A DNA stretch of 64,000 nucleotides from Streptomyces capitiformicae (GTDB lineage Bacteria; Actinomycetota; Actinomycetes; Streptomycetales; Streptomycetaceae), in contig NZ_CP022161.1 of NCBI RefSeq assembly GCF_002214185.1, forward strand, positions 1,550,001 through 1,614,000. Direction: 5' to 3'. Position 1 is the first letter of the stretch. Every line of letters begins with the position of its first letter. Below are positions 9,253 through 18,882 of this stretch, in pieces. Both the position numbers and the translations under genes were made by a program. The notes under the pieces were generated by a model. That model was not told the DNA's origin. It worked only from the letters and a program-made list of their open reading frames with translations, and searched no databases.

Positions 9253-9648
9253 TTACTTGGTGAGATGGTCCGGGCCGAAGGCCTGGGGCAGCATCTCCGA
9301 GAGCGGCACGATTCCCGCTGGGGTCTCCAACAACAGACCCGGGCCGCCGAACTCGTACAGCAGTTGGCGGCAGCGGCCGCACGGGACGAGGACCTCGCCC
9401 TTGCCGTCGACGCAGGTGAAGTGCGTCAGACGGCCGCCGCCCGTGCGCTGGAGCTCCGAGACCAGTCCGCACTCGGCGCACAGGCCGAGGCCGTACGACG
9501 CGTTCTCGACGTTGCAGCCCGAGACCGTACGGCCGTCGTCGACGAGGGCGGCGACGCCGACCGGGTAGCCCGAGTAGGGGGCGTACGCGTGGGACATGGC
9601 GTCCCGGGCCACGGCCCGCAGCTCCTCCCAGTCGACGACGGCGGTCAC
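9253..9648 (-). CDS. cdd: Cytidine deaminase
   Basis: 131 residues, normal for the tetrameric zinc cytidine deaminases. The zinc/catalytic motifs are NVENASYGLGLCAEC (C-A-E with the catalytic Glu) and PCGRCRQ. Deaminates cytidine and deoxycytidine to uridine and deoxyuridine, feeding deoA-type phosphorolysis. The GTG start overlaps the stop of the upstream permease gene (GTGA), so it is translationally coupled to the nucleoside transporter. Confidence 0.95.
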   Translation of the reverse strand: MTAVVDWEELRAVARDAMSHAYAPYSGYPVGVAALVDDGRTVSGCNVENASYGLGLCAECGLVSELQRTGGGRLTHFTCVDGKGEVLVPCGRCRQLLYEFGGPGLLLETPAGIVPLSEMLPQAFGPDHLTK

Positions 9649-10919
9649 TTGCCTTGTCCCTTCCGGTACGGCAGGCCGTCCGCCTTCGGCATCCGCAGTC
9701 GCTGGGCGGAGAGCGCAAGGACGATCAGGGTGATGACGTACGGCGTGGCGGCGACGACCTGGTTGGGAACCTCGTTGGTGACGGCGTACCAGGTGAGGAC
9801 GAGGGCGCCCACGACGGCGGTGATCGCGGCTCCGACGTACTTCTTGCGGACGGCCATCCAGATGGCGCCGAGGAGCAGGAGCAGCGCGCCGAGGAGGAGC
9901 AGGGCGTGGACGTTCTCGGAGCCGCCGCGCAGGTTGAGGCTGTCGGTGTAGCCGAAGAGGCCGGCGCCGATGGCGAGGCCGCCCGGCATCCAGTTGCCGA
10001 AGATCATCGCGGCGAGGCCGATGTAGCCGCGGCCGCCGGTCTGGCCCTCCAGGTAGAAGGGGTTGGCGACGATGGCGAGGAAGGCGCCGCCGAGGCCGGC
10101 CAGACCGCCGGAGATGATCACGGCGAGGTACTTGTACTTGTAGACGTTGACGCCGAGGGACTCGGCGGCGACCGGGTTCTCCCCGCAGGAGCGCAGCCGC
10201 AGACCGAAGGCGGTGCGCCACAGGATCCACCAGGTGCCGGGGACCAGGGCGACGGCGACGATGGTCAGCCAGGAGACGTTGGTGACGAGGCCGCCGAGCA
10301 GGCCGGCGATGTCGGAGATGAAGAACCAGCCCTTGGCGTTGAGGTCTCGCAGCGCGTCGGAGAGTCCGGGGACCGTGAAGGTGCCGAGGGAGTCGACCGC
10401 CGGGGACTGCTTGGCCGAGCCGCCCTGGTGGCCCACGAAGGCGAGGGGGGCGAGGTAGCGGGTGGCGCCGAGGGCGAGGATGTTGATGGCCACACCGGAG
10501 ACGATGTGGTTGACGTTGAAGGTGACGGTGACGAAGGCGTGCAGCAGACCGCCGATCGCGCCGCCGATGATGCCGACGAGGACACCGGTCCACGGGCCCC
10601 ACTGGAAGCCGGCCCAGGCGCCGAACCAGGTGCCGAGGATCATCATGCCTTCGAGGCCGATGTTGACGACGCCCGCGCGCTCGGCCCACAGACCGCCGAG
10701 ACCGGCGAGGCCGATGGGGACGGCGAGTTGGAGGGCGGTGGACATCTGGCTGACGTTGGTGATGCCGTCCGCGCCGGTGATGAGGCGGACCATCGAGGTC
10801 AGCGCCAGGACACCGGCGATGACCAGCAGCAGCACGGGCAGCGACAGCTTGCGGCCGGTCGGGGTGGCCGGCTGCAGCGAGGGCTGGTTGACATCGGTCG
10901 CGGTGGTGCTCGTGGTCAT
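9645..10919 (-). CDS. Nucleoside ABC transporter permease (YufQ/BmpD-like)
   Basis: 424 residues. About ten membrane helices after a polar 30-residue N-terminus. LWAERAGVVNIGLEGMMILG is the hallmark of BPD_transp_2 permeases of nucleoside/BMP systems, followed by GAIGGLLHAFVTVTFNVNHI and FGLRLRSCGENPVAAESLGV. The ATG at 10919 has GGAGGTGG 9 nt upstream and overlaps the stop of the first permease (ATGA). Works with the neighbouring permease, ATPase and BMP lipoproteins in nucleoside import. A longer open frame upstream has no support. Confidence 0.92.
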   Translation of the reverse strand: MTTSTTATDVNQPSLQPATPTGRKLSLPVLLLVIAGVLALTSMVRLITGADGITNVSQMSTALQLAVPIGLAGLGGLWAERAGVVNIGLEGMMILGTWFGAWAGFQWGPWTGVLVGIIGGAIGGLLHAFVTVTFNVNHIVSGVAINILALGATRYLAPLAFVGHQGGSAKQSPAVDSLGTFTVPGLSDALRDLNAKGWFFISDIAGLLGGLVTNVSWLTIVAVALVPGTWWILWRTAFGLRLRSCGENPVAAESLGVNVYKYKYLAVIISGGLAGLGGAFLAIVANPFYLEGQTGGRGYIGLAAMIFGNWMPGGLAIGAGLFGYTDSLNLRGGSENVHALLLLGALLLLLGAIWMAVRKKYVGAAITAVVGALVLTWYAVTNEVPNQVVAATPYVITLIVLALSAQRLRMPKADGLPYRKGQGK

Positions 10920-12060
10920 CGGCCAGCCACCTCCTTCTTGACGTTGTTGTCGGCGGAGCCGTCGGCGCCGAGACCGCCGAGAACATGGCCCGCGGCGAGT
11001 TCGGCGCCGACCCGGCGCTGCTGGCGGCGCAGGCCCCACTCGCGTACGGCCTCGTAGGAGACGACGACCGAGAGCACGATCAGGCCCTGCATGATGACCG
11101 CGATCTCCTTGTCGTAGTCGTGGAAGTCCAGCTCGGGCGAGGCCTTGTCGAGCCAGGCCCACAGCAGGGCGGCGAAGGCGATACCGACCGGGCCGTTACG
11201 GCCGAGCAGGGCGATGCCGATGCCGAGGAAGCCGATGCCGGTGGGGAAGTTGAGGCTGTAGGTGTGGGTGTCGCCGAGCAGGATCGGCAGGCCCGCGAGG
11301 CCCGCGACGCCGCCGGAGATCAGCATGGCGGTTATCACCATGCGCTTGGGGTCGACACCGCTGGCCGCGGCGGCCGTCTCCGAGGCGCCGGAGGCGCGCA
11401 GGTCGAAGCCGAAGCGGGTGCGGTTGATGACGATCCAGTAGCCGATGCCGAGCAGCGCGGCGAGGATGACCAGGCCGTAGATCTCGCCGGCCTTGCCCAG
11501 GTCGAAGCCGGGCACCCAGCCGGACTCGGCCATCTCGCCGGTGGTGTTGTTGTTGCCGACCTTGACGCCGAAGACGTTCGGCAGCCAGAGGTAGCCGATG
11601 ACGGAGGTGGCGATCGCGTTCAGCATGATCGAGGCGACGACCTCGCTGACCCCGCGGGTGACCTTGAGGACACCGACGATGCCGGCCCAGAAGGCGCCGG
11701 TGAAGATCGCGGTGAGCATCAGCAGCGGGATCTGGAGGACGGCCGGCAGGTCCATGTGGGCGCCGACGATCGCGGTGATCATGGCGCCGAGCAGGTACTG
11801 GCCGTCGACACCGATGTTGAACAGGTTCATCCGGAAGCCGATGGCCACCGCGAGAGCCGCGATGTAGTACAGCGAGGCCTGGTTGATGATCCGGACCTGG
11901 ATGTCGGAGAACGAGGCCTGCTCGAACATGATCGAGAACGGCTCGACCGGGTTCTTGCCCGAGGCGAGCAGCACGATCGCCGTCAGGACGAAGGCCACGG
12001 CGAGCGCGAGGACCGGTCCGGCCACCGCGAGGAGCACGCGCTCCTTGTCGAACTTCTTCA

Positions 12061-12061
<1 letters not shown>
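10916..12061 (-). CDS. Nucleoside ABC transporter permease (YufP-like)
   Basis: 381 residues. First helix VLLAVAGPVLALAVAFVLTA, then FRMNLFNIGVDGQYLLGAMI (the 'FNIGxEGQ' signature of this permease group) and FDLRASGASETAAAASGVD. The start ATG at 12061 overlaps the ATPase stop (TGATG); the stop overlaps the next permease. Forms the membrane channel with the protein encoded at 9645-10919. The C-terminus is a 40-residue polar cytoplasmic tail. Confidence 0.92.
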
Positions 12062-13629
<1,568 letters not shown>

Positions 13630-13705
13630 CTGACCGTTGACCGCCGCGTCGGCCGGAGGGCTGCTGGACGCGTTGATGGCGCACTCTCCTGGGAAAGGGG
13701 GTCGT

Positions 13706-13717
13706 CTACGCGCGTAG
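13706..13717. promoter_or_regulatory. CTACGCGCGTAG palindrome upstream of nucleoside ABC operon
   Basis: Perfect 12-bp palindrome 29 bp before the possible ATC start (77 bp before the GTG) of the ATPase gene. The 12-mer GTCTACGCGCGT is shared with sites upstream of both BMP genes (15033-15046 and 16427-16440). The CG-centred symmetry suits a LacI-family operator; the regulator is not in the window. Confidence 0.6.
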
Positions 13718-13890
13718 CGCCCCTACGGCATCGAAAGCGGGCGACGCCCCAGCGGTGCCGGGTAGACAACGGGGCACAGGGAGCGATGTTCCCCGTACCC
13801 CGTTGAGCGCACGTAACCCCGCGGTTACCGGCGGCTCCGAAGGCGCCTGAACATGCCTGGAGTCGCGCGACTGCTCGTGGTACAGCTGGG

Positions 13891-14946
13891 TCAGCTGGTC
13901 TTGACCTTGATCTCGCCGCTGATGATCTTCTCCTTGGCCGTACTGATGGCTTCCTGGAGCTCGGTGTTGCTCTTGAACTCGGGGTTGGACTCGGCGAGGC
14001 CGACCTCGCCGGTCTTCAGATCGCCCCTGACGATACCGGTCCCGGGATTGCCGTCCTCGACCGACTTCGCAAGGTTGTACACCGCCTTGGCGACGTCCTT
14101 CGTCGCCGAGGTCAGGATGGAGTCCTTGTACTTCGCGAGGGCTTCCTGCCGGTACTGGTCGGAGTCGACGCCGATCGCCCAGATCTTGTTGGCGGCGGCG
14201 GCCTCGATCACGCCCTGACCGGACAGACCGGCGGCCGCGTACACGACGTCGGCCTTCTTCTCGATCTGACCCTCGGCGGCCGTCTTGCCCTTGTCAGGGC
14301 TGGAGAAGCCACCCTCCTCGGCCGTCTGGGTCAGGTACTGCGTCAGCACCTCGGCCTTGGAGTTGGTGTCCTTGACGCCCTGCTCGAAGCCCGCCTGGAA
14401 CTTGTGGATCAGCGGGATGTCCACACCGCCGACGAAGCCCACGGTGTTCGTCTTGGTGGCCTTGGCCGCCGCGACACCGGCGAGGTACGAGGCCTGCTCC
14501 TCGGAGAAGACCAGGTCCGCGACGTTGTCCAGCTGGACCGTGGAGTCGTCGACGATGCCGAAGGTGGTGTCCGGGTACTGCTCGGCCGCCGCCTTCACGG
14601 CCGTCGCGTACGCGTAGCCGACGCCGACGACCGGGTTGTAGCCCTGCTTCGCCAGCGAGACCAGGCGCTGCTCCTTGTCGGAGTCCGTCTCGCCCTCGGT
14701 GGGCTCGATGTCCTGGGTCTCGTACCCGAACTCCTTCTTCGCCTGCTCCAGGCCCGCGTACGCGGCGTCGTTGAAGGACTGGTCGCCCTTGCCGCCGACG
14801 TCGTACGCGATGGCGAGGCCCTTGTCGCCCTCGGAACCGGCGGAGGAGGAGGACGCCTCCGTCGAGGTGCCGCCGCAGGCGGAGAGGACGAGGGCGAGGG
14901 AGGCGGTCGCTGCGCCTGCGACCGCGAGGCGGGAAACCCGGCGCAT
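13891..14946 (-). CDS. bmpA: BMP-family nucleoside-binding lipoprotein (copy 2)
   Basis: 351 residues. Lipoprotein signal peptide with lipobox LSAC (Cys24) followed by GGTSTEASSSS. The mature part is a BMP/Med periplasmic-binding fold: AIAYDVGGKGDQSFNDAAYAG, GVDIPLIHKFQAGFEQGV, ADVVYAAAGLSGQGVIEAA, WAIGVDSDQY. It captures purine/pyrimidine nucleosides outside the membrane for the ABC transporter encoded next. Same length and most motifs as the copy at 15313-16368. Upstream lie the GTCTACGCGCGT motif and a dispersed repeat. Confidence 0.92.
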   Translation of the reverse strand: MRRVSRLAVAGAATASLALVLSACGGTSTEASSSSAGSEGDKGLAIAYDVGGKGDQSFNDAAYAGLEQAKKEFGYETQDIEPTEGETDSDKEQRLVSLAKQGYNPVVGVGYAYATAVKAAAEQYPDTTFGIVDDSTVQLDNVADLVFSEEQASYLAGVAAAKATKTNTVGFVGGVDIPLIHKFQAGFEQGVKDTNSKAEVLTQYLTQTAEEGGFSSPDKGKTAAEGQIEKKADVVYAAAGLSGQGVIEAAAANKIWAIGVDSDQYRQEALAKYKDSILTSATKDVAKAVYNLAKSVEDGNPGTGIVRGDLKTGEVGLAESNPEFKSNTELQEAISTAKEKIISGEIKVKTS

Positions 14947-15032
14947 GTTTTGGTGCTCCTGTCGTACAAGCGCCGGGGGGTACTGCTCGGGTGGTGCGTC
15001 ACAGCTTCGGCGCCTTTGGCTTTCGCCGAGGG

Positions 15033-15046
15033 TAACGCGCGTAGAC
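15033..15046. promoter_or_regulatory. Putative operator upstream of bmp copy 2
   Basis: TAACGCGCGTAGAC, 87 bp upstream of the gene; identical over 14 bp to the site at 16427-16440. It matches 10 of 12 positions of the palindrome at 13706-13717. Confidence 0.55.
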
Positions 15047-15170
15047 CCTCCGGGAAAGGCTGGGGGACCACGTTGTTATGGGGCCGTGTTCCAACGTGGG
15101 GCGGGGGTGGTGCGGGGGTTTGCCGGTCGAGTGTCGGCTGCAGGTGCGTTGGGGCTGGTCGCGCCCACAC

Positions 15171-15230
15171 GGCGGAGCCGCATATGTCACAGCCCCGCCA
15201 TGTCACAGCCCCGCGCCCCTGAAAGGGCGC
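15171..15230. repeat. Dispersed intergenic repeat, copy 2 (inverted)
   Basis: Read on the minus strand it has GCGCGGGGCTGTGACAT, a second GGGGCTGTGACAT, then ATGCGGCTCCGCC. The same units occur at 43102-43136 in the other orientation and, degenerate, at 7826-7862. Homology continues outward: GCGACCAGCCCCAACGCACC (minus strand, about 15141-15161) against GCGACCAGCCACAACGAACC (about 43180). A Streptomyces-type intergenic repeat, function unknown. Confidence 0.6.
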
Positions 15231-15257
15231 GACTGGCACCCAGCAGCGGAAAGGCGA

Positions 15258-15289
15258 AGCGGGCGGGTGTCCGAGGACACCCGCCCGCT
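15258..15289 (-). terminator. Strong hairpin terminator after bmp copy 1
   Basis: A perfect 15-bp stem, AGCGGGCGGGTGTCC-GA-GGACACCCGCCCGCT, 24 bp beyond the bmp stop at 15313. It would separate copy 1 from the transporter operon, so copy 1 is probably made from its own short transcript. Confidence 0.85.
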
Positions 15290-15312
15290 GCTCAGCACTC
15301 AGAGATGCGTGA

Positions 15313-16368
15313 CTACTCGGTCTTCACCTTGATCGTGCCCGCGATGATGTCCGCCTTGGCCTTGTCGACCGCGGCGGAGAGGCCCTCGATCTTGGCGTAC
15401 TCCGGGTTGGTGTCGGAGAGGCCCACGCCGTTGACCTTGAGGTCGAAGGTCTGGGCGCCGGTAAGGGGCTTCTTGTCCTCGACGGACTTGGCGAGGGCGT
15501 AGACCGCGCCGCCGACGTCCTTGAGGGCGGAGGTGAGGATGTAGTTCTTGTAGGAGGCGAGGGCTTCCTGGTTGTACTGGTCGGAGTCGACGCCGATCGC
15601 CCAGACCTTCGCCTTGGCGGCGGCCTCGATGACGCCCTGGCCGGAGAGACCGGCCGCCTGGTAGACGACGTCGGCCTTCTTCTCGATCTGACCCTCGGCG
15701 GCGGCCTTGCCCTTGTCAGGGCTGGAGAAGCCGCCCTCTTCGGCGGTCTGGGTCAGGTACTGGGAGATGACCTTGACCTTGCCGCCGCTGGTGTCCTCGA
15801 CGCCCTGCTTGTAGCCGGCCTCGAACTTGTGGATGAGCGGGATGTCCACACCGCCCACGAAGCCCACGGTGTTCGTCTTGGTGGCCTTGGCGGCCGCGAC
15901 ACCAGCGAGGTACGAGGCCTCGTTCTCGGCGAACAGCAGGGAAGCCACGTTGTCGGCCTTCACTTCGGCATCAATGAGGCCGAAGGTGGTGTCCGGGTAG
16001 TCCTTGGCCACGGCCTCCATCGCGGGGCCGTACGCGAAGCCGACGCCGATGACGGGGTTGTAGCCCTGCTTGGCCAGGGAGGCCAGGCGCTGCTCCTTGT
16101 CCGCGTCGGTCTCGCCCTCGGTGGGCTCGATGTCCCGGGTGTCGTACCCGAACTCCTTCTTCGCCTTCTCCAGGCCCGCGTACGCGGCGTCGTTGAAGGA
16201 CTGGTCGCCCTTGCCGCCGATGTCGTAGGCGATGGCGAGGCCCTTGTCGCCCCCGGTCTCGTCGCCGCCGTTGCCGCTCTCGCTGCTGGTTCCACCACAG
16301 GCCGTGGCGGCGAGCGCCAGCGACGCGACCCCCACCGCGACGCGGGTCAGTTTGGAAATCCGACGCAT
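15313..16368 (-). CDS. BMP-family nucleoside-binding lipoprotein (copy 1)
   Basis: 351 residues from the ATG at 16368, which has GGGG 9 nt upstream; in-frame starts at 16383 and 16392 are weaker. Lipobox ATAC (Cys24), then a Gly/Asp/Glu-rich linker. The BMP fold is as in copy 2 (AIAYDIGGKGDQSFNDAAYAG, GVDIPLIHKFEAGYKQGV, VWAIGVDSDQYNQEAL), differing mainly in the ligand-facing middle (ADNVASLLFAENEASYLAG). Tandem duplication upstream of a single transporter suggests two specificities or expression levels. It has its own operator-like motif and its own terminator. Confidence 0.92.
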   Translation of the reverse strand: MRRISKLTRVAVGVASLALAATACGGTSSESGNGGDETGGDKGLAIAYDIGGKGDQSFNDAAYAGLEKAKKEFGYDTRDIEPTEGETDADKEQRLASLAKQGYNPVIGVGFAYGPAMEAVAKDYPDTTFGLIDAEVKADNVASLLFAENEASYLAGVAAAKATKTNTVGFVGGVDIPLIHKFEAGYKQGVEDTSGGKVKVISQYLTQTAEEGGFSSPDKGKAAAEGQIEKKADVVYQAAGLSGQGVIEAAAKAKVWAIGVDSDQYNQEALASYKNYILTSALKDVGGAVYALAKSVEDKKPLTGAQTFDLKVNGVGLSDTNPEYAKIEGLSAAVDKAKADIIAGTIKVKTE

Positions 16369-16426
16369 CTTGAAGTTCCCCATCTTGTCCACAGACCCGC
16401 AGCCGGGTGCTCAGTTCGGCGCACAT

Positions 16427-16440
16427 TAACGCGCGTAGAC
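16427..16440. promoter_or_regulatory. Putative operator upstream of bmp copy 1
   Basis: TAACGCGCGTAGAC, 59 bp upstream of the ATG at 16368, identical to 15033-15046. On the coding strand it reads GTCTACGCGCGTTA. Confidence 0.55.
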
Positions 16441-16592
16441 ACTCCTGGGAACGGGGTTTCGACAGGCCGTTATCCATTCGTGCCGATGGCCGGTTACATC
16501 CTCGTGAACCATGGGATCGAAAGGGACGTCTGGGGTGGAGCCCCTCTCCTGTCCCTCGCGTTCCGTGTCCGTGGGTGGCTTGAGCGTGATGA

Positions 16593-16627
16593 TGCGCGTG
16601 CCGTACGGGGCCGTACGGACACGCGCA
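16593..16627 (-). terminator. Hairpin downstream of M20 amidohydrolase
   Basis: TGCGCGTG-C-CGTACGG / CCGTACG-GA-CACGCGCA, an interrupted 15-bp stem 50 bp past the amidohydrolase stop. A plausible terminator separating it from bmp copy 1. The remaining intergenic sequence (16441-16592) shows nothing else recognisable. Confidence 0.5.
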
Positions 16628-16676
16628 CCAGGCTGCCGCGAGGGTTGGGTGATGCGCAACCGGAAGGGATCGACGC

Positions 16677-17933
16677 CTATCCGGCGGTGGCCGCCGCGTC
16701 GATCAGCTGCATGCGGGCGTGGAGGAGGGCGGCCGCGGTGAACAGCTCGACGCCTACGGTGATGGCGTGCTCGTCGGCGTCGAAGTCGCCCTGGTGGAGG
16801 TCGCGGACGGTGAGGTCGCCGGGGCGGCGGACGCCGAGGCGGGCCATGGCGCCCGGGACGTGCTCCAGGTACCAGGAGAAGTCCTCGCCGCCGAGGCTCT
16901 GCTCGGTGTCCTCGATGGACTTGTGGCCGCGGCGGGCGGACATGGCGTCGTGGAGCAGCTCGGTGACGACCGGGTCGTTGACGACCGGCGGGACGCCCCG
17001 GATGTAGTTGATCTCGGGCTTGGCGCGGTGCATGGTCGCGACCTCGGCGATCGCCTCGTGCACCAGGTCGGGCGCCTGCCGCCAGGCGTTGATGTCGAGG
17101 CAACGCACGGTGCCGGAGAGCTCGGCGTGCTGCGGGATGACGTTCGGGGCGTGGCCCGACTCGACGCGGCCCCAGGTCACGGAGAGCCCGCTGCGGGCGT
17201 CGACCCGGCGGGCGACCAGCGCGGGCACATCGGTGACGACGCGGGCGGCGGCGGTGACGAGGTCGGTGGTGAGGTGGGGGCGGGCGGTGTGGCCGCCGGG
17301 GCCGTCGAGCGAGATCTCCAGGCGGTCGCAGGCCGAGGTGATGGGCCCGTGGCGCAGTCCGATACGGCCCGCGTCGACTCTGGGGTCGCAGTGGACAGCG
17401 ATGATCCGCCCGACGCCGTCGAGCGCGCCCGTCTTGATCACGTCGGCGGCGCCGCCCGGGAGGACCTCCTCGGCGGGCTGGAAGATCAGCCGTACGGGTC
17501 GCGGCAGCTGCCCCTGCCTGTGCAGCTCGGCGAGGACGAGCCCGGCGCCGAGGACGACGGTGGTGTGCACGTCGTGGCCGCAGGCGTGGGCGCGGTCCGG
17601 GACAGTGGAGCGGTAGTCGCAGTCCACCTTGGTGTCCGGGATGGGCAGGGCGTCGATGTCGGCGCGCAGCGCGAGGGCCGACCGGGTGCCGTCCCAGTCG
17701 CCGATGTCACAGATGAGCCCGGTTCCGGTGTCGAGCACGCGCGGCCGGAGCCCTGCCTTCTCCAGGCGGGCCTTGATCGCGGCGGTCGTACGGAACTCCT
17801 GGTTGCCGAGCTCCGGGTGCATGTGCAAGTCACGTCGGAACGCGACGAGTTCGGCACGCAGGGCTTCCGGCAACGTACCGGGGAGCGCGGCTTCGGCTTC
17901 CCCTGGCAGATCGGCCTCGGACTCTCGGGACAT
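16677..17933 (-). CDS. M20-family amidohydrolase
   Basis: 418 residues. The peptidase M20D/AmhX-like architecture is clear: FRRDLHMHPELGNQEF at the N-terminus, metal ligands ACGHDVHTTVVLGAG (about 118-132), QPAEE (catalytic Glu), ALRADIDALPI, dimerisation-domain GPGGHTARPH and C-terminal LGGEDFSWYLEHVPG. Hydrolyses an amide bond of an N-acyl amino acid or similar; substrate unknown. Start set at the ATG 17933, with AGAGGG about 11 nt upstream; a GTG four codons earlier is possible. Upstream of bmp copy 1 on the same strand but separated by about 310 bp and a hairpin. Confidence 0.9.
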   Translation of the reverse strand: MSRESEADLPGEAEAALPGTLPEALRAELVAFRRDLHMHPELGNQEFRTTAAIKARLEKAGLRPRVLDTGTGLICDIGDWDGTRSALALRADIDALPIPDTKVDCDYRSTVPDRAHACGHDVHTTVVLGAGLVLAELHRQGQLPRPVRLIFQPAEEVLPGGAADVIKTGALDGVGRIIAVHCDPRVDAGRIGLRHGPITSACDRLEISLDGPGGHTARPHLTTDLVTAAARVVTDVPALVARRVDARSGLSVTWGRVESGHAPNVIPQHAELSGTVRCLDINAWRQAPDLVHEAIAEVATMHRAKPEINYIRGVPPVVNDPVVTELLHDAMSARRGHKSIEDTEQSLGGEDFSWYLEHVPGAMARLGVRRPGDLTVRDLHQGDFDADEHAITVGVELFTAAALLHARMQLIDAAATAG

Positions 17934-17945
17934 CAGTTGCTTCAC

Positions 17946-18342
17946 CCTCTGAAGAGTAGGGCGATCGGGCGGCCGTCCAACCCACGATCAACAAAAAATC
18001 AGCCCGTGAGGCGAAGATTTCCGGCCGCACTACGCATACGTATTGGCAGGGATGGGTATACCCGTCCGCCTTTCGGGGCGGGCAGACCTCGAAGAGCGGG
18101 ACGCCATCGACCGGGGTACCCGGAGCGTCCCTCAGGGAACGCCGGGGTTGCCCGCGATTCCCAACATCTAAACGTCCGGGGGTGCCCGAACGATTCCCAC
18201 CCTCCACGCATACCACGTCCGCGCCACTCACCCATCCCGGAACCATCACCACCGGGTGACTGTTCGGCTACGTGGGGCGCCCGGCGCGGGGTTCGCGGGC
18301 AGTCTGCGGTCATCGAGTCGGTGGCCGAAGGGGTGACGGATC
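17946..18342. other. Intergenic region without recognisable gene
   Basis: About 400 bp between the divergent amidohydrolase and the small membrane protein. Only non-coding-looking frames with poor codon bias; no palindrome or hairpin stood out. It must hold the promoters of both genes. Confidence 0.4.
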
Positions 18343-18570
18343 ATGGTGGCGTGCGGCTGCGGCGAGGAGCAGATCCCCTGGATGCTGGCGAGGTTCGGCA
18401 TGCTCGGCACGGCGGGGTTCGTCCTCGCCGCCCTGGTCCTGATGACGCTGGTGGGCTGGGCCCTGGCCTCGGCGATCTGGCTGCTGCGCGCACGGGGCGG
18501 GGCGGTCGCGGAGGAGACGGGGGCGTCGTCCGGGTTGGCCGGATTCACCTGGCGGGAGGACGAAACGTAG
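18343..18570 (+). CDS. Small one-helix membrane protein, function unknown
   Basis: 75 residues. An AAGGGG sits 9 nt before the ATG. After a short CGCGEEQ start there is one long hydrophobic stretch (about 20-48: GMLGTAGFVLAALVLMTLVGWALASAIWLL) here split by M/L/T residues into a single TM helix, then a basic-acidic tail ending TWREDET. Codon bias is Streptomyces-like. No family recognised. A 36-bp perfect inverted repeat 94 bp downstream may terminate it. Confidence 0.5.
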   Translation: MVACGCGEEQIPWMLARFGMLGTAGFVLAALVLMTLVGWALASAIWLLRARGGAVAEETGASSGLAGFTWREDET

Positions 18571-18663
18571 GCCGCGTACGCCCTCGGCTTCAGCGCAGGC
18601 GCCTGTCGGCTCCGCCTGTGACCAACACCTCGGCCGTACGTGCGGTGAGAGACGTCACTTCAG

Positions 18664-18699
18664 CATGCTTCCGAGTGACGGACGTCACTCGGAAGCATG
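18664..18699. repeat. Perfect 16-bp inverted repeat
   Basis: CATGCTTCCGAGTGAC-GGAC-GTCACTCGGAAGCATG. Lies between the small membrane gene and the MITE. The stem is strong enough to terminate transcription, though the symmetry would also suit a regulator. The first half is preceded by a related GAGACGTCAC. Confidence 0.6.
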
Positions 18700-18714
18700 A
18701 GATGCACGGCTGCG

Positions 18715-18882
18715 CTAGGGCGTGTCTGGAGTTGTGATGTGGATCAGGGAGCGGGGCGCGGTGCGTGCGATCGCAAGGCGCCGGAAGACCCTCGTAGCGG
18801 AGCTACTAGGGCATTTCGGCAACGCGGCGAGCGTGCGTGCCACGCCCCGCGAGCCCAGATCACAACTCCAGACACGCCCTAG
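18715..18882. mobile_element. 168-bp MITE with 24-bp perfect terminal inverted repeats
   Basis: The ends 18715-18738 (CTAGGGCGTGTCTGGAGTTG...) and 18859-18882 are perfect reverse complements over 24 bp. If the TA at each end is a target duplication, the element is GGGCGTGTCTGG...CCAGACACGCCC inserted at TA, as for IS630/Tc1-type transposons. The interior has no gene and contains a GTAGC-GGA-GCTAC hairpin and a CATTTCGGCAACGCGGCGAG segment that I recall as frequent in Streptomyces genomes. It was presumably moved by a transposase encoded elsewhere. Its right end falls in the TAG stop of the glycosyltransferase gene. Confidence 0.75.

Noticed and set aside
9253..10986. A 577-codon frame ending in cytidine deaminase
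   Set aside because: Only the last 131 codons are cytidine deaminase; the rest is an out-of-frame reading of the permease. The coupled GTG at 9648 is the real start.
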